A stretch of DNA of 13,220 nucleotides from positions 1 to 13,220 of the forward strand of contig CAYMUZ010000070.1 in assembly GCA_964393875.1 (NCBI GenBank), written 5' to 3'. Positions within the stretch are counted from its first letter, which is position 1. Each line of letters begins with the position of its first letter. Shown one piece after another: positions 6,208 to 13,220 of this stretch. The translations under genes were made by a program, and so were the position numbers. This DNA is from JAHFHB01 sp964393875. GTDB lineage: Bacteria; Omnitrophota; Omnitrophia; Omnitrophales; Aquincolibacteriaceae. The notes beneath the pieces were generated by a model. That model had not been told where the DNA came from. It saw nothing but the letters and a program-made list of their open reading frames with translations, and did no database searches.

Positions 6208-7278
6208 ATGTCTTCAATCGATCAAATTAATCAACAGCTTGGCAGTGATGCCCCGGGCCTTTTAACTCATATTTGTAAGGTCGGCAAAGATAAAATCAAC
6301 CCACCCTGTTCGGATTGGGTGGGGCGTAATTTTGGCCCCAGTGACCGCAATCCGCAAGTACTGCGCAGCCTTGAAGGCATCAGCGGGCACGGCCGCCTTG
6401 GCGGCACGGGCTATGTCTCGATTCTTCCGGTCGATCAAGGGATTGAACACTCCGCGGGTGCCTCGTTTGCCCCGGAACCGGCGTATTTCGATCCAGACAA
6501 CATTGTGAAGCTTGCGATCGAAGGCGGCTGTAATGCTGTGGCTTCAACGCTTGGTGTGCTTGGGTTGGTGTCGCGCAAGTATGCTCACCGGATTCCGTTT
6601 ATCGTCAAGATTAACCACAACGAACTTCTGACTTATCCCAACAAGTTTGATCAAGTGATATTTGCTCAAGTGAAGCAAGCCTGGGACATGGGAGCGGCGG
6701 CAGTGGGTGCGACGATTTATTTTGGTTCGCCCGAGAGTACGCGTCAGATTATGGAAGTGAGCCAGGCGTTTAGGTTGGCGCATGAGTTGGGATTGGCCAC
6801 GATTCTGTGGTGCTACCTGCGCAGCAACGGCTTTAAGGTGGAAGGAAAAGACTATCACGTGAGTGCCGACTTGACGGGACAAGCCAATCATCTGGGTGTG
6901 ACCATTGAAGCCGACATCATTAAGCAGAAATTGCCAGAGCTCGACGGCGGTTATGAAGCCATTAACAAAGATAAAAAGGGCTATGGCAAATACGATAAGC
7001 GTATGTACAGCGATCTTTCAGGGACGCACCTGATTGATCTTTGCCGCTACCAGGTCATCAATAACTACATGGGGCGTATCGGCCTGATCAACTCGGGGGG
7101 AGCTTCAGGGGCCAATGATTTTGGTGAAGCGGTGAAAACGGCCGTGATTAACAAGCGTGCCGGCGGCATGGGATTGATCAGTGGGCGCAAAGCCTTTCAA
7201 CGACCCATGAAAGACGGCGTCAAGCTTTTGAATTTGATTCAGGATGTGTATCTTTGCAAGGAAGTCACAATCGCATAA
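6208..7278 (+). CDS. fbaB: Fructose-bisphosphate aldolase class I (FbaB/DhnA type)
   Basis: This cytosolic enzyme cleaves or forms fructose 1,6-bisphosphate through a Schiff-base lysine, without metal. The 356 residues follow E. coli FbaB (about 350) almost end to end. Blocks include GRLGGTGYVSILPVDQGIEH (62-81), YAHRIPF (125-131), VKINHNE (133-139), GATIYFGS (167-174), DYHVSADLTGQANHLG (215-230), INSGGASG (294-301) and NKRAGGMGLISGRKAF (315-330). Lys239 in ADIIKQK aligns with the Schiff-base lysine region of FbaB. The ATG has AGGAGG seven bases upstream (6195-6200). Only 32 nt separate it from the SGNH gene, with no terminator between, so glycolytic/gluconeogenic and envelope genes may share a transcript. 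Class I FbaB is typically linked with gluconeogenic growth; which direction matters here is not visible. Confidence 0.97.
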   Translation: MSSIDQINQQLGSDAPGLLTHICKVGKDKINPPCSDWVGRNFGPSDRNPQVLRSLEGISGHGRLGGTGYVSILPVDQGIEHSAGASFAPEPAYFDPDNIVKLAIEGGCNAVASTLGVLGLVSRKYAHRIPFIVKINHNELLTYPNKFDQVIFAQVKQAWDMGAAAVGATIYFGSPESTRQIMEVSQAFRLAHELGLATILWCYLRSNGFKVEGKDYHVSADLTGQANHLGVTIEADIIKQKLPELDGGYEAINKDKKGYGKYDKRMYSDLSGTHLIDLCRYQVINNYMGRIGLINSGGASGANDFGEAVKTAVINKRAGGMGLISGRKAFQRPMKDGVKLLNLIQDVYLCKEVTIA

Positions 7279-7310
7279 AGCGAAACGGTTTGTAAGGAGG
7301 CGCCCGCGCG

Positions 7311-8420
7311 GTGAAGGAAAAATCATTTCTCTCTGCGCGGGTGTTTTTTTTTGACACGATCCTTTTGGCTGCAGCGCTGCTGGTGGCGATGATTGCCGCC
7401 GAAGGGTTCCTTCGTATTTTCGATACAACTCCGCGCCCTCCGGCAAAGCCCGCCGGTTGGGCGATCATTCCTGAAGAAAGCTGGATCGACTATCATTCCA
7501 CTCTAGGCTGGTTTCCTAAAAAGAATGTTGTTTCGCGTCTTGTGAAAGGGCCGTTGGAAGTGCCCCTACGCACTAATGCGGATGGGTTCCGAGGCAGTCG
7601 TGTTTACCCTCATGAAAAACCGCAAGGCATTCACCGCATCTGCGCCGCGGGTGACAGTTTTACTTTTGGATTCGGAGTGCGCGACGATGAGGCCTTTCCG
7701 GCGCAGCTTGAAACAAGACTGATTTCTACCGAGGTCTTGAATCTTGGCGTGCCGGGCTACGGCGTGGATCAGATTGTGCTGGCTTCTAAAGAAATTTGTC
7801 CGCAGTTTGCTCCTGATGTGATGATTCTGACACTTTTTCCGGAAGATTTTTGGCGGGCGCTGAGAGCTTTTAATGATGCGGGGCATGGCAAACCTTACTT
7901 TACGCTGGAGTCGACGGGGAGTTTGAAATTGCATCAAGTGCCGGTGCCGCCGGGCAAGCAATTCTCTGTGGAGCAATTTCCTGAAATTCTCCACCGGGAG
8001 GGGTGGCAAAGAGTTGCCAGCAAAAGTTATGTGTGGCGGCTTGGCCAGAAGGCCTGGGGGCGGCTGCAGAAAAAAATAGGCCGCGAAGATCCTGACACGA
8101 CTTTGGAATGGCTTTTAGGGCGTACGATTTTGAAGAATTCCGCCGAGTGGGCCCGCAGTCGTCATTTACGATTTGTTCTGGTGATTGCGCCGCCGCTGCG
8201 CTGGATTACGGGGACCGTTGAACCTGTGAGGGCCTCGATGCTGCGTTTTGCCGAACGTGAAAAAATTGAGATCATCGATTTGACGCCCTTTTTTATGGAT
8301 GCGGCCAAGCAGACTTCTGTGGACGATTATTACATTCCGGAAGATCAGCACTGGACCGCCCGCGGACACCAACTTGTCGCTGAGGTGTTGGCCGATTATT
8401 TTAAGAGGAGACCGATTTGA
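7311..8420 (+). CDS. Membrane-anchored SGNH/GDSL hydrolase-like protein
   Basis: SGNH proteins are esterases or acyl-transfer enzymes; membrane-anchored ones often act on surface glycans. The 369 residues begin at a GTG (7311) with AAGGAGG ten bases upstream. One N-terminal TM anchor covers about 12-37, so the catalytic part should be periplasmic. Block I is AAGDSFTFGFG with nucleophile Ser116. A block II-like NLGVPGYGVDQ is at 144-154. Block V is EDQHWTARGH with Asp345 and His347. At block III, where related proteins commonly show an ND pair, this one reads LFPEDFW with Glu178-Asp179, so the oxyanion-hole asparagine seems replaced. Phe12-14 are coded by a run of nine T (7344-7352). The stop TGA overlaps the next gene's TTG start. 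Likely partner: the two polytopic glycan-type proteins downstream. O-acetyl esterase versus transferase cannot be decided. Confidence 0.85.
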   Translation: MKEKSFLSARVFFFDTILLAAALLVAMIAAEGFLRIFDTTPRPPAKPAGWAIIPEESWIDYHSTLGWFPKKNVVSRLVKGPLEVPLRTNADGFRGSRVYPHEKPQGIHRICAAGDSFTFGFGVRDDEAFPAQLETRLISTEVLNLGVPGYGVDQIVLASKEICPQFAPDVMILTLFPEDFWRALRAFNDAGHGKPYFTLESTGSLKLHQVPVPPGKQFSVEQFPEILHREGWQRVASKSYVWRLGQKAWGRLQKKIGREDPDTTLEWLLGRTILKNSAEWARSRHLRFVLVIAPPLRWITGTVEPVRASMLRFAEREKIEIIDLTPFFMDAAKQTSVDDYYIPEDQHWTARGHQLVAEVLADYFKRRPI

Positions 8421-10027
8421 ACCACAGACAAACAGAAACGGCGATATCTAGAAACCCGTGGGATGGGGTCGTTCACTTCTACTATGGCCTGGCCGCGCTG
8501 ATTTTTATCTCCGGCGCAGCGCCCGTGATCCAGGGAGCGGGCAAAGCGTGGGTGGATCAAAAACCCTGGATTCACCGCTTGGCGATGCTGGCCGTCACAC
8601 TGCCTGCGCTGGGGCTCTGGATTGCGCGGCGTGAGCTCAGGCACGATGTGGCGCGAAATGTACCGCAGATGACCTCAAAACAGGGTGTTTTGGCTATCTG
8701 GATTCTTTTTTTGTGGCTGGCGGGGCTTTGGACGGTGTCCGCTTGCACGCGGCACGCCATTTTTCACAGCGGCTTTGACATGGCGATTTTTGTTCAGGCG
8801 GTCTGGAATGTCTTCCACGGGCCGTTTCTTTACTCGTCCATCAAAGGCGGCATCTGCTTGCTCGGAGATCATTTTAGCCCGCTGCTTGCCTTGTTTGCTG
8901 TGCCCTATGCGTTCTGGAGCGACCCCCGCTGTTTGCTGTTGCTGCAGGCGGTTTCCGCCGCCAGCGGTGTTTTTTTTATTCGCCGGCTGGCGCTGAACCG
9001 GCTCGCAAGTGAAGCCTGGGCCTTTCTGTTTGCTGTTTCCTATGCACTTTACCTTCCGGTGATTAACTCGGTGCGTTTTGAGTTTCATCCGGAAGTAGCC
9101 GCCATGCCTTTTTGGTTTATTGCCATGCTCGCGCTGATGAAGAACAAAACGGGTTGGGCTTCCTTTTTTCTCGCCCTCGGGCTTTCGTCTAAAGAAAATG
9201 CGGCACTGGTTGTTTTTGGGGTGGGGCTTTACGCCCTTTTAGCGTGGCGGCGTTATCGGTTCGGGCTCTTCTGGATGGTTTTTGCGGTGGTCTATCTGGA
9301 AGGGGTCACACGCTGGGTGATTCCCTCTATCTCGGGACAAGATTATTTTTATATGAGCGGTAACTATCAGGCATGGGCTCATCTGGGAGCGGCCGCCTTT
9401 TTAAGGCATTTGATCAGCCTGGCATCCGTTTCTTATCTGATTAAAATTTTTGCGCCCGTCTGTTTTTTTTCATTTTTGAATCCGGCGGCCGCGGTGCTGG
9501 TGTTTCCGGCACTGATTCAGAATTTGACGTCGCGTAATGAATCGGTGAGTTCTATTTTTTATCAGTACACGGCTTTTTTGACACCGTTTGTTTTTATGGC
9601 AGCCATCGAAGGTGCATTTAAACTGCGCGCCCGGAGGTCTTGTTTTTACGCTTTTTTGACGGCCGTGGTTTTGATGGCCGGTGTTTCTGAAGTGTATGTT
9701 TTAAAAACAAACCTCGATCAGCGCACGGCGCATGTTCAAGCCATTGCGGCTTTTTTAAAAAAAGTGCCGCCGGATGTTTCCGTCAGGACCCATGAGTTTT
9801 TTGCTCCGCACTTGGCTCACCGCCGCGAGTTGTTTATTTACGAAAATCAGCATCCCCGTGAAGGGGGCTCGGAGAAAGCTATGAATGCCGAGGTGGTGAT
9901 TTTAGACACGCTTCTGCTCAAAGAAAAAGCGGCGGGAGATGTCGCGAGCCTTTTGCGGCGAGGCTATCGAGTGGTGGCAGAAGAGGGGACGCTTAAAATG
10001 TTTCGTAAGGAAGCGGGGGTGACATGA
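8417..10027 (+). CDS. DUF2079 family polytopic membrane protein (GT-C-like)
   Basis: The 536 residues carry about ten or more hydrophobic segments from residue 21 to 425, then a soluble C-terminal part of about 110 residues. The region HSGFDMAIFVQAVWN (117-131) followed by LLGDHFSPLLALFAVPYAF (148-166) and LLLLQAV is the hallmark of DUF2079, a family with GT-C glycosyltransferase-like topology whose activity is not established. Asp121 and Asp151-His152 are candidate functional residues. A later SVRFEFHPEVAAMP (218-231) and SSKENA (257-262) also match the family pattern as I know it. The start is a TTG at 8417 inside the SGNH stop (TTGA), with GAGGAG six bases before, so translation is coupled. 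Its stop overlaps the next start as ATGA. Likely role: transfer of a sugar from a lipid-linked donor at the membrane; this is inference. Confidence 0.82.
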   Translation: MNHRQTETAISRNPWDGVVHFYYGLAALIFISGAAPVIQGAGKAWVDQKPWIHRLAMLAVTLPALGLWIARRELRHDVARNVPQMTSKQGVLAIWILFLWLAGLWTVSACTRHAIFHSGFDMAIFVQAVWNVFHGPFLYSSIKGGICLLGDHFSPLLALFAVPYAFWSDPRCLLLLQAVSAASGVFFIRRLALNRLASEAWAFLFAVSYALYLPVINSVRFEFHPEVAAMPFWFIAMLALMKNKTGWASFFLALGLSSKENAALVVFGVGLYALLAWRRYRFGLFWMVFAVVYLEGVTRWVIPSISGQDYFYMSGNYQAWAHLGAAAFLRHLISLASVSYLIKIFAPVCFFSFLNPAAAVLVFPALIQNLTSRNESVSSIFYQYTAFLTPFVFMAAIEGAFKLRARRSCFYAFLTAVVLMAGVSEVYVLKTNLDQRTAHVQAIAAFLKKVPPDVSVRTHEFFAPHLAHRRELFIYENQHPREGGSEKAMNAEVVILDTLLLKEKAAGDVASLLRRGYRVVAEEGTLKMFRKEAGVT

Positions 10028-11418
10028 GCGGCGAGACAGTCTTAACCCAGTCCAAATACAGGGATAAATGGATCCCTGCGATTTTGTTTGCCGTGGGTTT
10101 GTGCGCGACTCTTCTGAACGGCAGTCTGTTGTGGCTGGCGCGTATCGGTTGGTTGCTTGTGGCTATGGCGTTTGCGGCTAACCGTAATTACATTTTGAAA
10201 GCGGTCAGTTTTTATGCCGCATTCTTTTTCCCAACCGGGTTTCTGCAGCGAACCCTTTTTTTTAGTTTGAAACATTTTCAAATTGCGGTGCTCTTGGGTT
10301 TGGCGGCACATCTGGTCAGGGGAGGCGTTTGGCCGGCGATTCGCCAGGGGATTCGCGCTTTTCGTATGCTTCTGCCGCTTTTCTTTATCGCGGGAATCGG
10401 GGTGGCTCATTACGTGTTGAGCTCCCTGGATTTGAGAGCGATTCGAACGCCGCTCAACGTGTTGTGTTCGCTGCTGGCGGTTATTTACGTGGCGGGGCTG
10501 GCACATGCGCAGGGGAAACACGCGGCAGAAAAGTTTGGGCGGCGCAGCGTCGATTTTTTTATCGCGGGCGGTGTGGTGCAAGTCGCGGTGGCTATTATGA
10601 ATACCTGGACAGGCCGCGATACGTTTGACCTCCTGCTTTTGCACAACAATCACTTGGGCTTATTGTGCAGCCTAGCCGTTTTTTTTAGTCTGGCGCGGCT
10701 TGTGTCGTCAGAAGGCGCGACAAGACTGGTTTATTTCCTCAGTTCCCTGATGATTTTCGGAGGCATGACGTTTTCTTGCTCGCGGACTTCGTGGATCGGG
10801 TTTCTAGCGAGTTTTGTTTTTTTTGTGGGCTGTTTAATTTGGCAGCGCAGCAGGTTCGGAAAGGTTCGCATTGTGAGGGGGGTGGTTGTCCCCTTGCTTG
10901 TGCTTTTTTTTGGGTGTGTCTGGCTGGGGGTGCGCCAAAACAGTCTTCTTTTCTCCCGAGTCATCCTGATGCCTCAGCTGCTAGATCCCGCGTACTGGAA
11001 CTTTATTTTTCATGACCGTCAGAATTTCGGATGTTTTGGTATTTTGCGGTTGAGAATGTTTTATGATCTCAGAGAGATTCTCATCGCACAGCCCCTTTTT
11101 GGCGTGGGCTTTTTAGCGCGCGTTGTGGATTTTCACGGATTTTTATGGACGGTGCTTGGGGCGACCGGCGCCGCAGGATTTGGGGCCCTGGTTTTTTTCT
11201 ACACGCGTCTTTTAAGAGGCCTGAATGCGGCGCTGGTGTGCGAGCAAAATTTTTCTATTTTCTGCCTGAAACTGGGGGTTCTTTCGAGTTTGATCGCCTG
11301 GGGGATTGAGGCAACCATGGAAAGTTACTTTGTGCAGTTTGCTCCCTGGTATATCATCCTCTCCGCGTCTTTTTTTCTAACCGTTCCCGTTTTGAATGAG
11401 GAGGACTTATGCCTATAG
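10024..11418 (+). CDS. O-antigen ligase/polymerase-like membrane protein (Wzy_C/WaaL type)
   Basis: This 464-residue protein has about ten to twelve TM segments from residue 17 to 455. The family pattern is visible: HNNHLGLLCSL (207-217), the arginine motif SCSRTSWIGFL (251-261), a large loop at about 303-365 with RMFYDLREILIAQPLFGVGF (344-363), and DFHGFLWTVLGATG (369-382). In the family, the conserved Arg and His on periplasmic loops serve transfer or polymerisation of undecaprenyl-linked glycans. Whether this one is a ligase (WaaL), a polymerase (Wzy) or a protein glycosylation ligase cannot be told from sequence. The ATG overlaps the DUF2079 stop (ATGA) and its own stop overlaps mscS by 10 nt, so all are probably co-translated. 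Four T8 tracts encode Phe pairs in its membrane segments. Confidence 0.8.
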   Translation: MSGETVLTQSKYRDKWIPAILFAVGLCATLLNGSLLWLARIGWLLVAMAFAANRNYILKAVSFYAAFFFPTGFLQRTLFFSLKHFQIAVLLGLAAHLVRGGVWPAIRQGIRAFRMLLPLFFIAGIGVAHYVLSSLDLRAIRTPLNVLCSLLAVIYVAGLAHAQGKHAAEKFGRRSVDFFIAGGVVQVAVAIMNTWTGRDTFDLLLLHNNHLGLLCSLAVFFSLARLVSSEGATRLVYFLSSLMIFGGMTFSCSRTSWIGFLASFVFFVGCLIWQRSRFGKVRIVRGVVVPLLVLFFGCVWLGVRQNSLLFSRVILMPQLLDPAYWNFIFHDRQNFGCFGILRLRMFYDLREILIAQPLFGVGFLARVVDFHGFLWTVLGATGAAGFGALVFFYTRLLRGLNAALVCEQNFSIFCLKLGVLSSLIAWGIEATMESYFVQFAPWYIILSASFFLTVPVLNEEDLCL

Positions 11419-12251
11419 AAAAAGAGTTGACGGTCATTCAGGATTTGGTCAAAACCCTGATGACTTTTTTTGTGAATTATAGTTTTCAGGTCATCGGAGC
11501 GCTCATTATTCTGGTGGCCGGACTCTTTGCGGCCAACTGGGCTGCGCGGTTTTTGAGAGGGGCTTTTGAGAAAAAACAGATGGATATTACCCTGGCAAAA
11601 TTTGTCACGGGGATCGTTCGGGGGTTGGTGCTCGGCTTTGCCGTGATTATCGCACTGGGTAAATTTGGAATCACGATCGCCCCGTTTGTGGCGGCTCTCG
11701 GCGCGCTTGCTTTTGGCGCCAGCATGGCCATTCAGGGGCCGCTTTCCAATTACGGGGCTGGTATTTCGATTATTTTGTCACGTCCCTTTGTGGTCGGAAA
11801 CACGATTTCGGTCGCCGGTGTCAGCGGCTTGGTGGAAGAAGTAAAGTTGACCTATACCCTTTTGCGCGATGAAGATGGTGTGCGCATCACCATCCCGAGC
11901 AAAGATATTGTTGGGCAGATCGTCCACAATTCCTTTGGCTACAAGATTGTCGAAGCCGTGATTGGGGTGAGCTATAGCGATGATCCTGAAAAAGCGATCC
12001 GCGTGGTGAGAGAGACACTGGCCCGGTTTGAGACTGTGGCAAAAGATCCGCCGGCGCAGGTGGGCATTCAGGCGTTTGCCGACTCTGCCGTGAACATTGG
12101 TTTTCGCTATTGGGTGCCGACCACAAAATATTTTCAGACGCTGTATGCTGTAAATTTGTCGCTGTATAAGGCGATTCAGGCTGCGGGGATTACGATTCCG
12201 TTTCCGCAAAGAGAAGTGCGCATGCTGTCACAGGGAGCGAGACAGGTTTAG
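11409..12251 (+). CDS. mscS: Small-conductance mechanosensitive channel, MscS family
   Basis: MscS forms a heptameric inner-membrane pore that opens under membrane tension to release solutes on hypo-osmotic shock. The length, 280 residues, is close to E. coli MscS (286), with the three-helix core. TM1 is at about 21-50, TM2 at about 65-88, and the pore helix TM3 at about 90-124 with the Gly/Ala-rich face ALGALAFGASMAIQGPLSN and ISIILSRPF. The beta domain follows (VVGNTISVAGVSGLVEEV, then ITIPSKDIVGQIVHN), and the C-terminal alpha/beta cage ends in IPFPQREVR, the usual family end. The ATG overlaps the previous stop by 10 nt, with GAGGAGG four bases before. Its place as last gene of the envelope cluster suggests that osmotic protection is co-expressed with glycan assembly, though MscS genes are often chance neighbours. 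Confidence 0.95.
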   Translation: MPIEKELTVIQDLVKTLMTFFVNYSFQVIGALIILVAGLFAANWAARFLRGAFEKKQMDITLAKFVTGIVRGLVLGFAVIIALGKFGITIAPFVAALGALAFGASMAIQGPLSNYGAGISIILSRPFVVGNTISVAGVSGLVEEVKLTYTLLRDEDGVRITIPSKDIVGQIVHNSFGYKIVEAVIGVSYSDDPEKAIRVVRETLARFETVAKDPPAQVGIQAFADSAVNIGFRYWVPTTKYFQTLYAVNLSLYKAIQAAGITIPFPQREVRMLSQGARQV

Positions 12252-12261
12252 AAATGCCGCT

Positions 12262-12296
12262 GCGGGTCTCGGTGTTATTCTCCGAGATACAGCCGC
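12262..12296. terminator. Possible bidirectional hairpin between convergent mscS and livF
   Basis: TCTCGG (12267-12272) and CCGAGA (12282-12287) can pair around a 9-nt loop. An outer GCGG/CCGC pair (12262-12265 with 12293-12296) may extend it across an internal bulge. It sits in the 23-nt gap and over the last codons of livF, a place where two convergent messages must end. There is no U-tract on either strand, so an intrinsic terminator is uncertain. Confidence 0.3.
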
Positions 12297-12976
12297 TTGA
12301 TGACGGGATTGGCAAGCAGTTCTTTGCCAGGGCCTTCCAGCTTGATCTTCCCGCTTTCGATTACATAGCCGTAGTGTGCGAGTTCCAGGGCTTTCCAGGC
12401 ATTTTGTTCGACCAGTAAAATTGTAATGCCGCGTTCGTTGATACGGCGGATTAGATTAAAAACAACGTCGATCATTTTGGGAGCCAGCCCAAGACTGGGT
12501 TCATCTAAAAGCAGCAGGCGCGGTCTTGCCATGAGTGCGCGGGCCATGGCCAGCATCTGTTGTTCGCCGCCGCTTAAATTGCCGGCGAGTGCACGCGAGC
12601 GGTCTTTAAGAATCGGGAAAAGCTCCAGAAGTTCGCTGCGGTCTTTGGCAATCTCCTGATCGTGCCGCAAGTAGGCACCCAGATCCAGATTTTCGGCGAC
12701 CGTAAGATGTGAAAAAATACGGCGGCCTTCCGGAACTTGTACAATTCCCATTTTTACCAGCTCATCGGGCGGAAGTTTCTCAACCGCTCGCCCCTCGAAA
12801 TGGATGCTGCCCCGGCGCGTAGCGATAATGCCTGAGAGCGTCATTAAAAAAGTGGTTTTGCCGGCGCCGTTGCCCCCGATCAGTGAGACAATCTGCCCCG
12901 CAGACACTTTCAGATCAATGCTTTTTAGAATTTCAATCCGGCCGTAGCCGGAGTGGAGGTCAGTGACTTCCAGCAT
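12275..12976 (-). CDS. livF: ABC transporter ATPase LivF (branched-chain amino acid type)
   Basis: LivF is one of two cytoplasmic ATPases of the LivFGHM importer for Leu/Ile/Val; related systems carry amides or urea. The protein has 233 residues from the ATG at 12976. Walker A is GGNGAGKT (34-41). The LivF-typical stretch VPEGRRIFSHLTVAENL follows, then the signature LSGGEQQ, Walker B LLLLDEPSLGLAP, and LLVEQNA where other ABC proteins have the H-loop histidine; this substitution is usual in LivF. An open frame extends to 13075, but those residues overlap livG and show no family likeness. The start overlaps the livG stop by 17 nt, with a GGAGG 11 nt upstream, so the two are coupled. Substrate cannot be fixed without the binding protein. 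Confidence 0.95.
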   Translation of the reverse strand: MLEVTDLHSGYGRIEILKSIDLKVSAGQIVSLIGGNGAGKTTFLMTLSGIIATRRGSIHFEGRAVEKLPPDELVKMGIVQVPEGRRIFSHLTVAENLDLGAYLRHDQEIAKDRSELLELFPILKDRSRALAGNLSGGEQQMLAMARALMARPRLLLLDEPSLGLAPKMIDVVFNLIRRINERGITILLVEQNAWKALELAHYGYVIESGKIKLEGPGKELLANPVIKRLYLGE

Positions 12977-13220
12977 GGCCGTGATGCCCTCCGTGGCCGA
13001 GATAGGCTTCGATGACGCGCGAATTATTTTGAATTTCTCGCGGAGTTCCTTCGGCGATCTTTTTTCCGTAATCAATCACAATGACTTTATCCGACAGGGG
13101 CATGACCACTTTCATATCGTGTTCGATCAGTAAGATAGTGATGCCCGTATCGCGGATGGAGCGGATCAACCCTAAAAGCTCTTCTTTTTCTTTCGGATTC
13201 ATGCCGGCCGCAGGTTCATC
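12960..13220 (-). CDS. livG: ABC transporter ATPase LivG, C-terminal part (5' end outside window)
   Basis: Only the last 86 codons are present. The frame opens at the end of Walker B and the LivG-specific DEPAAGMNP loop, continues through the H-loop ILLIEHDM with its histidine, and through SDKVIVIDYGKKIAEGTP, then EAYLG, the ordinary LivG end. Beyond EAYLG there is a short histidine-rich tail, HGGHHGHAGSH. An apparent ATG at 13202 is internal (the Met of GMNP) and not the real start. It is upstream of and overlaps livF, as in usual liv operons. Confidence 0.93.
   Translation of the reverse strand, partial: DEPAAGMNPKEKEELLGLIRSIRDTGITILLIEHDMKVVMPLSDKVIVIDYGKKIAEGTPREIQNNSRVIEAYLGHGGHHGHAGSH

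Noticed and set aside
10042..10653. 203-codon minus-strand open frame
   Set aside because: It is antisense to the ligase-like gene, with a Gln/Arg/His-rich composition typical of the shadow of a hydrophobic gene, and no ribosome site or motif.
12977..13075. N-terminal extension of livF
   Set aside because: It lies wholly inside the well-supported livG frame. LivF homologues start at about the ATG at 12976.
2867..13220. Defence system, prophage, CRISPR or insertion sequence
   Set aside because: None found: no transposase, integrase, repeat array or toxin-antitoxin pair was recognised. The novelty candidates here are envelope genes instead.

Overview
This is a bacterial chromosomal window of ordinary coding density, roughly 50-55% GC by eye, with strong Shine-Dalgarno sites, sigma-70-like promoters, an HrcA/CIRCE heat-shock operator and many overlapping genes. 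The gene set (groEL, coaX, birA, alr, tsaB, class I aldolase fbaB, a Wzy/WaaL-like membrane protein, mscS, livFG) suggests a Gram-negative-type bacterium. The mixture fits an uncultured lineage (Omnitrophota-, Elusimicrobiota- or deltaproteobacteria-like) better than a common model phylum, but the sequence does not settle this.

Minus strand, 1-4703. A housekeeping run reads from right to left: tsaB (tRNA t6A synthesis), alr (alanine racemase), a very small birA (biotin protein ligase) and coaX (type III pantothenate kinase). Each pair overlaps by 4-20 nt, so this looks like one translationally coupled operon. After a 270-nt gap comes groEL, cut by the window edge. It has its own promoter and a near-consensus CIRCE operator, and no groES lies in front of it.

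Plus strand, 4905-12251. A divergent promoter drives a six-TM protein with a charged helical cytoplasmic tail, which I do not recognise. Next is fbaB, a clear E. coli FbaB-type class I fructose-bisphosphate aldolase. Closely packed behind it are four envelope genes: an N-terminally anchored SGNH hydrolase-like protein, a DUF2079 polytopic protein (GT-C-like), an O-antigen ligase/polymerase-like polytopic protein and an MscS-type mechanosensitive channel. The stop/start overlaps (TTGA, ATGA and a 10-nt overlap) suggest coordinated production of a surface-glycan assembly or modification set plus an osmotic valve.

Minus strand, 12275-13220. livF and the 3' part of livG encode the two ATPases of a branched-chain amino acid-type ABC importer, convergent to mscS. 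No RNA genes, insertion sequences, CRISPR arrays or phage genes were seen. The best candidates for something new are the SGNH-DUF2079-ligase-MscS cassette and the unknown six-TM protein.
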